Shown: positions 32,890 through 43,760, counted from the first letter of the stretch. The stretch is DNA of 64,000 bases from Termitomyces sp. T153 (GCA_018296165.2 JACKQL020000078.1:62001-126000); one strand, 5' to 3'. The notes: generated from the letters alone by a model not told the origin. Made by a program: numbers and translations.

Positions 32890-33532
32890 GCAACCTTCAA
32901 AACCAGCTTCAAATCTCCTCCTCCCCCATACAATCAGCCTGCAGCACCAGCAGCCTTCCACCTGCACTGGCTTCTACTCTGGCACCCATTGCTAAGGCAG
33001 AAGAGCCCAACAATGACAAGGCTGCCCAGCCCAAGGAGGATGAGAGCAAGATGGACTGCACCACTGTTGTAGCCATTGCTGTCCATCAGTCTGCCATTGC
33101 TGGTGACTCTGCTCTCATCAGCAACTCTGTTGCTATTGTGACTGATTCCAGCATTTCCAGTGGGTCTGCCACCAAATCCATTGATCCCACTGGGCCTGCT
33201 GCTAGCATCACCAACTTGGCCATCACCACTGACTCTGTCATTTCCACTGGGCCCACTGCCATCATCACTGACTCTGCCATTGCCACCAGACTGGTTTTGG
33301 CCAGTCCCATTGCTGCAACTGGGGATTCAATGGATGTGGATATGACAGACCCAGCACCACCTCATCCTCCAGATGAGATTATACCACAATGTGGCTGCAA
33401 CGCATCCTGGGCCACACAACCCCCCACCAAACATACCTAGTCCTCCAGTTGTCTAGCAGGTAGGAGAAAGGCCAATGAACATGCTGAAGAAGCAGTAGCC
33501 AAGAAAATAAAGGAAGCATCAAGAGAATGAGG
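32847..33532 (+). CDS. Hypothetical Ser/Thr/Ala-rich protein
   Basis: The frame opens at ATG 32,847 (MQNEVNIVVLWGMIGNLQ) and stays open to 33,440. A short second exon, RRKANEHAEEAVAKKIKEAS, is readable at about 33,464-33,532 after a CAG acceptor and ends in TGA. Most of the protein is a low-complexity series of short Ile/Thr/Asp/Ser repeats (such as ITDSAIAT) with an acidic MDVDMTDPAPP near the end. No domain is recognised. It lies between broken gypsy pieces, and its first 43 bp are duplicated in inverted form just upstream. It may be a host gene fragment or an element-borne gene. Confidence 0.4.
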
Positions 33533-33750
33533 GCCACTGGACTTTCTTGACATTTTTTGGACTTTTTTGATACATGCTGGCCTTGTCATTACATTGTTAT
33601 ATTTTGTAATACCCAATGAAAATGTATATACAATGTCTTGACTCAGATTTAAGTGCCCAATATAACAGATTTGTGGTTAGATCAATGTTTCTGGTTGGCA
33701 ATCAAAATCTTCATTAGCTTTGTGACCCTTGGTCCAAGAGAGTAACAATG

Positions 33751-33832
33751 GCAATGTGGTCTACTGGTACTGTGTTGTTACTTTGTATCAATTTCATGTG
33801 GCAGCTGCAGGTTCAACTCCTGCAGTTGGCAA
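33751..33832 (+). repeat. tRNA-like sequence at a gypsy junction
   Basis: GTGGTCTACTGG resembles an A box. GGTTCAACTCC fits the B box exactly and sits in a perfect 5-bp T-stem (GCAGG with CCTGC). Acceptor-stem halves do not pair well, so a functional tRNA is unlikely. The homology of the following gypsy integrase starts immediately after it. Confidence 0.35.
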
Positions 33833-34929
33833 TGGTTTATAAGCATAACAGTGGGGCAAAGCATAGGCTAGTTGTTAATATTGACTGCTGTATGTTTATG
33901 CTCAAATCTGCACATGATGCTTTGGGACATCAAGGTGCTTATGCAACCAAGATGTTCATTCAAGAAAGCTTTTGGTGGCCTTGATTAGATGGTGATGTAC
34001 AATGGTATGTGGGAACTTGTCATAATTGTTACATTTGTCAGAAGACAGTGGTGAACAGAGAACCTACAGTCACCTACACACCTTCCATATTTCAAACCAT
34101 TCATATTGATACAATGCACATGACACTAGCCTCAAATGGATGTAACTACATTGTTCATGGGCATCGTGCTTTGTCTTTATGGATGTAAGGCAGACCTTTA
34201 AGGAAGGAGAATTATAAAACCATTGGACAATGGCTGTTTGAAAATGTAATCTGTCATTGGGGATGTATTGCCAAAATTATCACAGATAATGCAGGACAAT
34301 TCAAACAGGTATCAGCTTAGTTAGGAAAAAAGTATGGGATCTGGAGCATAACCATATCACCATACAACTCTCCAGTTAATGGTAGAATTGAAAGGCCACA
34401 TTGGGATGTCCAGCAAGCTCTGTTCAAGGCTTGTGAAGATTGCACCAGATAGTTTTGGTTCTTCTTTCATGTAATATGGGGTGACTGCATAACTACACAT
34501 AGACAATTTGGGTGTTCACCATACTTCATGGTTACAAGAGCCCATCCCATCATACCATTAGATTTGGCAGAGGCCACCTGGTTAGTAGAACTACCAGAAG
34601 GCCCTCTGTCTATGGAGGAATTGATTGGATACCAGGCTTGGGCTCTGGCTAAACACTCTCAATATGTAGAGGAAATGCAAGAGCAAGTGGGAAAATACAA
34701 GCTCAAGTGGGCATTGAAGTTTGCAGAGGAACATAAAGACTCTATAAAAGACTTCAAGTTTAAACCCTTGGACTTAGTCCTAGTAAAGAATATGTTAATG
34801 GAGAGTTTGCTTAGTGCAAAGATGCTCCCACAGTTCCATGGACACATGGTAGTCCTTCTAAGGACTCAGGAAGTTTGGCAAGAAATAGTTGCAGCCTTTA
34901 GGGTTGTACCTTATCACATAAGAAAATGA
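33833..34929 (+). pseudogene. pol: Integrase of a decayed family-A gypsy copy (A2)
   Basis: Clear similarity to 3590-4700. The HHCC region (FMLKSAHDALGHQGAYATK, to 33,984) is followed by a stop and a degraded catalytic core (34,000-34,450, with IHIDTMHMT, TDNAGQF and NGRIERP in order), then an open C-terminal part, 34,528-34,929. Several stops replace Trp or Gln codons. It is more diverged than the inverted-repeat copies and independent of them. The 5' part is missing from 33,832 leftward. Confidence 0.8.
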
Positions 34930-35428
34930 CTCAGACCACCAAGGGGGATTGAAGAGTGTGTTGATATCACACCTGCTAAACTGAAAGAGTTAAAGAAGGA
35001 ACAACAAAAGCCAGCTGAATTAGAGGACCAAGATACAACCTTTAGTTCAGTAAGGCTTCATGAGCCTTTAAATTCAGAGCTTGGGTTGATATCAGAAGGA
35101 GAATTTGAACAGGAGGAACAAGAGGAACTCCAACTAGCAAAAAGAATTAAGAAGCCAAGTTGAAAGGTTAGGGAAATGAACAAATTTCAAAAAGGAACTT
35201 AAAAGTGGTTCAAAAACAAAATAAACTTAAAAGTTCATACAAGATTTGTGTAAAGGACATTATATTTGAGGTATGCTGACAAGGGGTTGGGGACAGAAAT
35301 GACAAGGTTTTATAGATCCAGAGATGGGATTGAGGTTGAAAATTTGAGGGTTTTGGGTTCATCAGGGGTGTGTGGCAAGGATCAGAAATGCTGCTGACTG
35401 AGGTCAGTCAGTGAAGTGTGGAGGAGGT
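34930..35428 (+). other. A2 pol end, untranslated tail and polypurine tract
   Basis: The pol reading continues after a stop to about 35,163 (KLKELKKEQQKP, LHEPLNSE). It is followed by noncoding sequence and a purine-rich GTGTGGAGGAGG ending at 35,428. No antisense gene is present here, unlike in A and A'. Confidence 0.55.
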
Positions 35429-35620
35429 GTTACACTTGTCTCTCACCAAGAATAAACAATGGAATAAGTAGAGAAGGGTCCCCCCTCAATATACCAATAA
35501 AATAATTGCAGAAAACTGTAAGCAATCAAGCCAAAAACTGTAGGCAGAAGGTTACAAATATACCACTGATCCCAAGAAAAACACTAAGAAAAAGATGCCT
35601 TAGCAGCACAATGAGTGAAG
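35429..35620 (+). repeat. Partial 3' LTR of A2
   Basis: Starts TGTTACAC after the polypurine tract. Blocks CAATATACC, CAAAAACTGTAGGCAG and CCACTGATCCCA are shared with the 5' third of the 927-bp A LTR. Similarity fades after about 35,620. Confidence 0.55.
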
Positions 35621-36238
35621 GATTTGAGAGTCTATTGTCTGGAGCCTTTTTCCTTAAATACTCTCTTGAATAATTGATCTTCTCTCTCAGACTGCCCCAT
35701 TGATCTTGTGGAAAAATATCTTAAACTCAATTGAATATGGGGCTATCATCATTGATTGACAAACTGCACTACAAGGAGTGGTTTCATGTGGTATATGCTA
35801 ATGGATGACCTTGTTCCTTCTGGAGTGGATGCCCTGTTCTGTGGAGCTGCACTGGACATAGAGAAGTTGCAATGGTCATTGGGAAAAAGTCAGTGGTGAC
35901 AAGGTATTGTTCATTTGGGATCCATACCTCTTGACATTTGCCTCAAGAAATCATTAATTACTTATTACAAATGAGCTTGTGGTCCTTTCTAAGTTTCAGT
36001 TTTGATGAAGAATTCAGTATATGTTTTCTGTCTTCTCTCCCTTTAATATGAAAGAGATTCTACAAGGTAAAGCACTAATCATGATCAATGTCTGTTCATT
36101 TCCACACCATAAATCCCAGCCAATATGCTGTCAATGCTGGTTCAGTAATGGATTGAAGTAAAGGGTGGCAGAGGTGTGTGTGGTAAGTGCATGTTCTCAT
36201 TTCCTCCAGTTTTTCTGTTCACAATGTTTTAGCACTAC
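35621..36238. other. Unassigned sequence between LTRs
   Basis: No gene or repeat recognised. It is the 5' flank of the next gypsy LTR and ends in GCACTAC. Confidence 0.4.
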
Positions 36239-37165
36239 TGATATGGCAGTACAACAGTATTTACCCATAAAAACTAGTATTGTAAATGAACAAGAAAGAA
36301 CTTTCTCAATATACCTAAAAATGCTGGAAATGGTAAGCATTTTGTCAAAAACAGTAGGCAGAGAAAGTACTTAGCTTAATAAAAAATACTACACCAATGA
36401 TCCCAGAAGACAAAATGGGCCTACAACAGTAAAAACAAAGCCAGAGAAAAGGATTAAGGGTTGAATGCTAAGCACATCACCTCGATTGAGAGAATTTGAT
36501 CAGAGTGATAGCTGACATACCTAACAAAGTGGCAGTGCCAGCTATCCTCAGCATTTGGACAAAGCTGTGTTGAACCCAAAAACTTGATTTTGCCTTGTTC
36601 TACATCTCACAACACCACCAAAATCTTGCAGAACCTGCATTGCCAATAGTCTCAACAAAGGAAGGGAGGACTTAGTGAAGGGAGGACCAACTTAGTGAAA
36701 GGAGGAAGGGGAAGGAAAGCCTTACTATGCATTGCCAAGGCCTGCCCACATGGAACCCCAATGCCCAGACCTCCCATCAGCTGACTATGCTACTGGACAA
36801 CAACAAAAACATGCAGAAAAGCCCTGGTCATGTGAGGAGGGCAAGGTATATAATTGGAAGGATTTTAGAGGGAAAGACCAAGCAAATACCTGCCATGGCT
36901 TGGTGATCCCCAGGGAGCAGATTGCTTAGGCTTATGAGCTAGATTAGCTTTGAGATATATAGTATAATAAACTATTTGTGCCCCTGTTCTTGTTTTGAGA
37001 ACTGTCTCAAATTAAGTAAAGAAAATCAATAAATCTATTACTTGGTCTACTTGTACAGTGAGGACTAGTAGCTAAGAACCCCAAACTCTTGCAAAGTCTA
37101 AGTCTGACATGTCTGGCCTAAAGTTTTGTAACTTAGTGCCACTGTTAACTTTAGATTTTGCATCA
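36239..37165 (+). repeat. 5' LTR of a gypsy A element (927 bp)
   Basis: Starts TGAT and ends ATCA. Same length as 17,108-18,034, with differences that are mostly transitions. Promoter GTATATAAT at about 36,845 and AATAAA near 36,966. It is followed by a primer site and gag, so it is a 5' LTR. Confidence 0.88.
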
Positions 37166-37167
37166 TC

Positions 37168-37180
37168 TGGAGCCGACTGC
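37168..37180 (+). promoter_or_regulatory. tRNA primer binding site of gypsy A
   Basis: TGGAGCCGACTGC begins 2 nt after the LTR. Its complement, GCAGTCGGCTCCA, looks like a tRNA 3' end with CCA, so family A uses tRNA priming, in contrast to family B. The exact tRNA is not identified. Confidence 0.65.
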
Positions 37181-37476
37181 AAGGGGTTCTTTAATACAAA
37201 ACTCACTTTTGGATCTCCATGAGAAGTCCAACCTAGAAACATTAGTTTTGCACCACCTGGGTCTTGGCCCAAAACACCTGAAGTTATTGCAACAAAGGTG
37301 AAAAACTCTGTTACATTAAGGAAAAGAGAAACTAGGACCAATAGCACTGGTTCAAAGTCCTTTTTGCCTAACCCTGACACTTACTCATAAGAAGAAAGCT
37401 TTGGACTGAGAAAGCAATTTCAAGCTCACCAAAAGAACTTGGCCCTACTACTCAACCAGTTTCTACTGCCTCAATT

Positions 37477-38127
37477 ATGGAGCAAAATATCAGATATATA
37501 CTACCACTGCCTGACAGCAGGGATGAACCTAAGTTTAAGCACACTGAGCCCTCTGAGGTTTTTTGCTTTTTACAAAGGATGATCTCTCTATTTGAGCATG
37601 CAGGGTTCCAAGGAGATGATGAAAGGAAAAAGAGAATCTTAGAGTATGTGGATGCTCAGACTGAACAGGAATGGCTGGGCTTTGATTCCTTTGGAGATGA
37701 CTATACTTGGTCTGCTTTTGAAAAAGAGATCAAGGAGTCCTATCCAGAAGCAGTGGATGACACAGGTAGTGTTGCAAACCTGGACAGAATCTGCAGAGAA
37801 CATGCCAGACTTAGTAGGAATGATACTACAGAAATCCATTCTCTCATAAGAAAATTTAGAGCTGAGGCTAAGAAGTTGGCTAATGTCACTGGGAATGAGT
37901 CTCTGGTAAACAAATTCCTGGAATGCTTTCCACTAGCTTCTGGAGATGTGATTGAGGAGAGGTTGATCAGTAGATATGGCCACTACAAAGACCCTGCTAG
38001 AAATAGGCACAAGGACAACAAATATGACCTATCAGAAGTAGAAGAGATCATGGGATGTGAGATGCAGAATGGCTTGGAAACAAAGAAGTGGAAATTTGAG
38101 GTAAAATCCATGGAGTACATGATCTAG
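37477..38127 (+). CDS. gag: Gypsy A gag
   Basis: 216-residue frame starting at ATG 37,477, 312 bp after the LTR. It has an acidic, charged helical composition: PLPDSRDEPKFKHTEPSEVF, then FLQRMISLFEHAG, YVDAQTEQEW, WSAFEKEIKESYPEA and HSLIRKFRAEAKKL. The layout (predicted helices with a central W-x3-F-x2-E motif) is that of a retrotransposon gag capsid. The frame is uninterrupted, unlike the pol genes around it. It ends at a TAG at 38,125-38,127; whether this is the true end or a stop within a longer gag is unclear. The part from 37,626 on is duplicated in inverted form at 32,265-32,766. Confidence 0.75.
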   Translation: MEQNIRYILPLPDSRDEPKFKHTEPSEVFCFLQRMISLFEHAGFQGDDERKKRILEYVDAQTEQEWLGFDSFGDDYTWSAFEKEIKESYPEAVDDTGSVANLDRICREHARLSRNDTTEIHSLIRKFRAEAKKLANVTGNESLVNKFLECFPLASGDVIEERLISRYGHYKDPARNRHKDNKYDLSEVEEIMGCEMQNGLETKKWKFEVKSMEYMI

Positions 38128-40090
38128 TACCTTTAGGGCATTAATGAACAACTTTGTCTGCTAGAAACATCAGGCATGTAATCCATGCATTTGAAAAGGG
38201 AAGCTAGGTTCAAGGAGAGATCCTTCCAATCTTCATGTTTTCCATCTGCATCCCTTGTCCATTTTAGACTCAGTAGTAGTAGCCTTGTGGCCAATAATGT
38301 GAAAAAGACATGACAATGAAACTAACAAGTTGAATCACATATATGGTAATGCAAACAGGTTAAGAATAGACTTTTGACTTCTGATTTACATCCTTAGAAT
38401 GCAGTCCACAGTTTGCCAGTATTGGTAGTTAAGGGCTGGAATTTACATCCATGGTTGGCAACTAATTGCCAGAATATAAAGTAAACTCTGATGGATGCCC
38501 AAGTCTTTTGAGAACGTACCCATTTGCACCATCTGGCAAGTGCCAGATGAGATATATGGAGGGTTACTACAGCTGCTACCCACCAGTATATTGTCTGATG
38601 CCTTGTCCACCTTATTCACCACTCTATCTGCCACCCTATCAATCACCTCAGGTCCATTATTGGGTTCTATATTGGCCGCCGCATTCATTGCCACCTCATT
38701 GGACACCTTATGCCACACCTGTACCACATAGGTTTAACTTGTTTAAGCCCCCTACTTGGACTATACTACCCCATTACTACTTCCCAAAAGTACAAGTCTG
38801 CTATTATTATCTGCTGCCTTATCCACTGCCACCTTCTCAAGTACATTATAGGATGATTTATCCAACTCCACCTTTCCTTTATAAATTTGGAGATAAACTG
38901 GGTGAACTTCCTTCTTAACTCTCAGCTTACTGCATTAGCTAATTGGCCTACTAACCTAGACTATGATTAATGACACCCATGCATAGGTTGTATTTGAAGG
39001 ACACTGGGTATTGTTAACATATCTTCCAACAAGAGGATTCTGCCTGTCCACTCTCAGTATGCAGCCACTTTGACCCATTGTGCTATATGATCCTGATAAG
39101 CAAAGCAGTCATTACACATCTCTTTCTTGCAAACTTTCTGACCTGTGGCAATATGGCAACTACTACTATTTCAAGGTATGACTTTAATAAGATCTGTTGA
39201 TGTGTAGTTAGAAAATTCCATGATGGACAGGGCATGCACCGAAATTGTAAGCAAAAATGTAGATGACCACCAATGCCAGTCAATCAAACTGTTGTATATC
39301 CTTGACGTCTTAGATCTTAACTCTTGGTAGATGCCCTGGCTGTCTATGCTGTTTGAGTATCTGAGTCTGCAGAGGAGAATGACCCAAACTGTAGTCCCAT
39401 TGCAAATGTCTTCTCTGATGAGTCTGTGTATAGCTGGATGCCACAGGAGAGATCTGATGTGCCACAAACTTTCATCTGTCTTCTTGTGCATAATATACTT
39501 CCAACTGTGAGTACCTATTTTACTTGGTTATAGCTATCAATCCTACAGACATTTTACGTTCTTCTGTACTGGACCATTTGAATCCAACATACCAGTCTGT
39601 CTGCACTCGATTTCCTTGCCCTCCACTGCACATTCAGAACTGCAAGAGGTGTTTCTTGCTGATTTTATTTTGTATGTCATGGGTTGTCATCATACTAGAA
39701 GTAAGTGTAATATTTCCCTACAGGACTCTGCACTCTTTAGTACCCTTCTTCCTTACTCTGGAGCCATGTCAGTGGACTAGGTCCTGAGGTCATATTTTGC
39801 TGCTGACTATAATCCTACATTGACCCTCATTATGTTCTCAGTGAGACTTACCTCGCATTTCACTTGCTTCTTTGTGTAAGTCTCTTTCTGGTTGTTTCAC
39901 CTCTCATATCTCATATCTCACCTCTTACTCCTGATAGTCTCTTCCAAATCTGTTTTCTTTCCTCCAGCTGTCCCAATTATAGGCCACAACAGTATTCCAC
40001 ATCTCACTGCTGCTCAGAATACCAAATGGCATGGATTTGGAGCATTTGTCAGCTGAAGGTCTCATTGGGATCAGAGATTGAGAGTGAGAG
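37626..40090. repeat. Inverted repeat 2, right arm
   Basis: Reverse complement of 30,302-32,766. It extends from inside gag to 40,090, where gypsy similarity stops. Confidence 0.95.
38128..40090 (+). other. Mirror of the unassigned gypsy A gag-pol interval
   Basis: Holds the Pro/Tyr-rich frame at 38,466-38,918 and further short frames (39,524-39,787, 39,864-40,100). See 30,302-32,264. Confidence 0.4.
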
Positions 40091-40296
40091 TGCAAATGGC
40101 ATGAGTTTGGGTAGAATACATGTGTGTGATCAGAGTTGTTTGCTTTCCTTGATAAAAACCAAATGGAGTACACATTTATTTCACTACATGGACTTACACG
40201 ACTATATTCATTTCAATCTGTGTTCATATGCATTCATTAGGCATGCAACTACAATCGTGTTACATTTGATGCTGAAGATTGTGAGATTGTACCTAC
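40091..40296. other. Unassigned junction sequence
   Basis: AT-rich sequence between the inverted repeat and the truncated family-B element. No gene seen. Confidence 0.3.
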
Positions 40297-40907
40297 CTAC
40301 AGACCCTTGTCTTTGTATTTCCTCCCATTTTCGATTGTGGAACAAACATGCCATCTGAATGGTGAGAGAAGCCTATAAGCCTCCACCTGCTTGTGAAGGA
40401 AGACCTCCGTGATTGAAGGACTAGGCGTGGGAGGACTCAACAACCATTCCAAGGGAATGCCTGGGGTAGGAGAAAGAAGAAGAGACTCTGGAGGCCCCGC
40501 CGATGGCTCATGCCCATGTGGCCTCTTGCTGGGTCCCACTCCCAAAGACAGGGAGGCTTGGCGCTTCCCCCAAATCACTGCTGAGGATGCCCCCTTTCCC
40601 CAACTACCCTGTGAAAACCCCGCCTTCCCCACAGACTGCCCCATGCTCCTCTCCCTTGGCAATGCAGGACAAAACTTGGTCCACTTTGGGACCCCTGGGA
40701 AATCCACCACCACCACCATGGATGACTCTACAAAAACCCCATCAGTCATCCTGAGGAGACAAGTAGACACTACTTACAACTCTGGTCCCTGATACTAGTG
40801 TGGCGCCAATGCTCAAACTCCTCCCCCCCACTGTCATACACCACCACCTTGTCCAAATCAGAAAGCAATGGAGTGGGGGAGACTACTGGAACACTGGAGG
40901 AAGACAT
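40297..40907 (-). pseudogene. Antisense ORFs in the 3' region of the second family-B element
   Basis: The first frame starts at ATG 40,907 (MSSSSVPVVSPTPLLSDLDK, then VVVYDSGGEEFEHWR) and runs to 40,770. A second frame (MTDGVFVESS, then GKRQASLSLGVGPSKRPHG and a Pro/Ser-rich tail) runs from about 40,750 to 40,297. They overlap in different frames, so one frameshift or a very short intron would be needed to join them. The start aligns with the antisense ORF of element B (15,339). Reading quality is good, and CG dinucleotides are kept. Product unknown; the basic SKRPHG block might be a nuclear signal. Confidence 0.5.
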
Positions 40908-41121
40908 GACAAAATTTGGGAAACCCCAGGATACGTCCAAAGCTTTTAATTGATTGAAGAGAACCCTGATGAAGCAGTGGCTGCGCTTCGACTTTGTCTC
41001 CCATGCTGCTATCACTTGCTGCAGACTGATCAATATTACTTGGCTTCGACTCCCACACCCCTGCTGATCCTCAACCTGCTCCCCACATCTCAAAGGGTCT
41101 TGATGCTGAAGGGGGGGTGAT
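40908..41121 (+). mobile_element. Internal 3' end of the second family-B element
   Basis: Aligns with 15,340-15,553. It ends in the polypurine tract AAGGGGGGG. Everything upstream of about 40,297 is missing. Confidence 0.75.
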
Positions 41122-42285
41122 GTCACAACCCATCCCCTGGACCCCCGCACATCATCCAGCAACCTCCCAATGCTCCGCCGAACTTCTGCCCATGCCCTGT
41201 GCCTATTTCAATTAACCCTGATGCACCCTCAGCTAACTCTGACGTCTCCCCAGCTAACTCTGACGGCCCCCTGGCCAACTTCAACACCTTCCCCGCAGCC
41301 ACTGACACTTACCCAGGATCCCCTGAGCTCTGAGAACCACCCCTGCTGTTCCCAATCTTTGCCACCCATCATCAACTCAACACCCTGACTCCTCCGAACC
41401 ATTCCAGAGTATCATGACAACCTCAGGGCAATCTGCATTCCCAAATGATCCCATCAACATATCAATGCAGCCTGACCCCTGATCACAACCAACACCCACC
41501 AACTCCGTTGAGCCCCACCAAGCCCCACTGCCACAGCCAACGTACTCTGAAGTTCTCCAGTAGTCAGTATATAAGACATCGAGTAGCTCTTCATACTCTA
41601 GTCTTGATATTGCTTAACGTTACCTATGGTCTGATTGTTTTCTTTCCTGTGTTTCATGTTCTGTGTCTTGTTTTCCTTACTCTCAGTCTCCTGGTCTTAT
41701 CTCAGTCTCCTAGTCCTATCTCAGTCTCCTGGTCTTGCCTCATCTCCATTTCATTATTGTTCTCGTTATCATTTCATATCTCTGCTCGAATCTATTCTTG
41801 TTCCATCTCGACTCCATTTCCCCTCATCCGACACTGTCTTGGTGACTCCGTCCAACCATTGTGCTCAAGTCTTCCTCAACCTTAATGACCTCATGAACTC
41901 TGCAATTACAATTATGAACCCCAACACTCTTTTACTAGATCCGAACCTCACTCTTTGTTTGGCTCTGGACTCCATCAACCCCAATTGATCTTCCATCAAA
42001 CCCTGGCTCCACTCTCATTGATTGCATAGCCTCCTACCCCTTCGTGTCCACAAATCTCCCATACAGTCTTCTGCCTGAACTCTGCCAAGCCCATCCTGTT
42101 TCCTTGCAATCCAACTCCTCCAGACCTCCCTGGACATGTTCCAATCACATCCCACTGACTATCTGCACAAGCACTCAGTGTCCAGAACACCTTCAAGTGT
42201 CCAGTTTTCAGTGCAAGGGGATCATGCCCACCTAGTAAGGACTTGCCCAGTGCAGCTGAGCCCCCGAGGTCAGCGGAACCTGACA
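41122..42285 (+). repeat. 3' LTR of the second family-B element (1164 bp)
   Basis: Starts TGTCACAACCC and ends GGAACCTGACA. TATATAAG lies at 41,569-41,576 and the transcript-start motif AGTCTTGATATT is near 41,600. Compared with the B LTRs it retains CG at many sites where B has TG or CA. Confidence 0.88.
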
Positions 42286-42522
42286 CTTGCTAGTACTCCT
42301 GTGCCTGTGTGCCCAGTGCCTATCATTGAGAGCCTGGTCTATGGTGTGCTCAAACCTGGTGTCTCTATGACTAAGCAATGCAGCCACCTGCCTTTTTTGG
42401 CCTCAGGTGTGATGCTTGAGCATTGTAGGAAGAAAAGGGGGAAAGAATAAGATTGATGCTGTGGGTGTACCACTGATGAGGGGGAGGAGGAGTAAGAGGG
42501 CTTATCCATGTCCTGTGTGTTC
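42286..42522. other. Unassigned spacer
   Basis: No feature seen between the family-B LTR and the large inverted-repeat unit. Confidence 0.3.
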
Positions 42523-42899
42523 TCACCAGATACTGGCAGAGTAATGTATTACTGACTTCTCACCACAGAGTAAGTTGTAATGTATATATAAGTGTAAATC
42601 ACAGTGTAGGCCAATATATCATTCAACTCTTATCTCACGTGTGCCTTGGGACCCTGGGTACCTTCCTTGGTTACTTCACATGGCTGGTGGTCATCACGTC
42701 TCATGACATCCCAATGCTTGACTCAACCATGACACACAGCGACAATCCTGTGCTGAGGTGCTCATCCTGACTCATTTCCTAAATTAAACTTCAATATCCA
42801 AACTTGGCATTAAGATTAGGCACCATTCCCTAACCATCACCCATCACCTTCTGTCATTCTTTTTCCTAATGTATTTCCATGAACTAATGTAAAATGTCT

Positions 42900-43190
42900 A
42901 TTTTGTTTTCAACATTTACTTATATTTCTGTCAACTCATGTTATAATGAATATCTATGTTTTTTTTCAACATTCACTTGTATTTCCATGCAATAATGGTA
43001 TAATATAATGTTAAAATGTCTATTTTTTTCAACATTCACTTGTATTCCCATGAACTAATGTTATAATATACAATGTTAAAATGTCTATTTTTTTCTCAAC
43101 ATTCACTTGTATTTCCATGAACTAATGTTATAATAATATACAATGTTAAAATGTCTATTTATTTTTCAACATTCACTTGTTTCATCCATC
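42900..43190. repeat. Minisatellite, five units of 57-70 bp
   Basis: Units share CAACATTCACTTGTATTTCC and TTAAAATGTCTATTT. CAAC anchors are at 42,910, 42,967, 43,030, 43,097 and 43,167. The right repeat has only one partial unit, so the expansion happened after the arms diverged. Confidence 0.85.
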
Positions 43191-43396
43191 CCCTCTTGTT
43201 CAATACCCCACCTAGACTGACAAGGGCCTCCTGGATCTCCTTGTATTTTGCAGTGGCATGGTCAATGTGTTGGCCTACCAAATTCAGGAGGGCTTGGGAG
43301 GGCTTGACTATGTGTGTGCATCTTTTGAGAGATTTCCTTTTTGCCATATGTCTGGGTCACTCATTGTGGTTAAGTACCCACACTTCAGGAAATGTA

Positions 43397-43468
43397 GCAT
43401 GTTTCCTGAGAAAAAGGTGTCAGAAATTGAAAAACATATTTCTGACACCTTTTTCTCAAGAAACATGC
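43397..43468. repeat. Subterminal hairpin
   Basis: A 31-nt stem with one mismatch around the 10-nt loop TGAAAAACAT. The stem reads GCATGTTTCCTGAG, then AAAAAGGTGTCAGAAAT. The same hairpin, loop included, is at 58,725-58,796 in the other arm. Confidence 0.85.
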
Positions 43469-43599
43469 TAAATTTTGTGTCAGAAAATTTCAATAAATAT
43501 ATCAAATATTCTCTTAATGTTTCTTTCATAGAATGATAAATTTTTCCATGTTTTTTCTGAAGAAAAAATCCTCAACATATTTGAAATGTAATATGTTTT

Positions 43600-43760
43600 A
43601 GTACATGTTTCTCAAAAAACCTTTGTCCTGTTCTTAGTTTGTATCTCAAGAAACACTCTGTATTCTTCTTGAGAAACATGTGTCAGCATAACATATGATA
43701 TTTCTCAAGAAACACACAATAAAAAAATGTAATAAAGAATATTATATAGAAACAATATAC
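43600..43760. repeat. Array of TTTCTYRAGAAAC palindromes
   Basis: At least four versions of TTTCTCAAGAAAC or TTCTTGAGAAACATG occur in 160 bp, and again at 58,470-58,600 in the right arm. Confidence 0.6.

Noticed and set aside
33751..33832. Functional tRNA gene
   Set aside because: The T-arm is good but the acceptor stem does not pair and the anticodon arm is not clear.
40751..40777. Intron joining the two antisense frames of the second family-B element
   Set aside because: GTAAGT and CAG are present but only 27 bp apart, shorter than other introns here. A frameshift is more likely.
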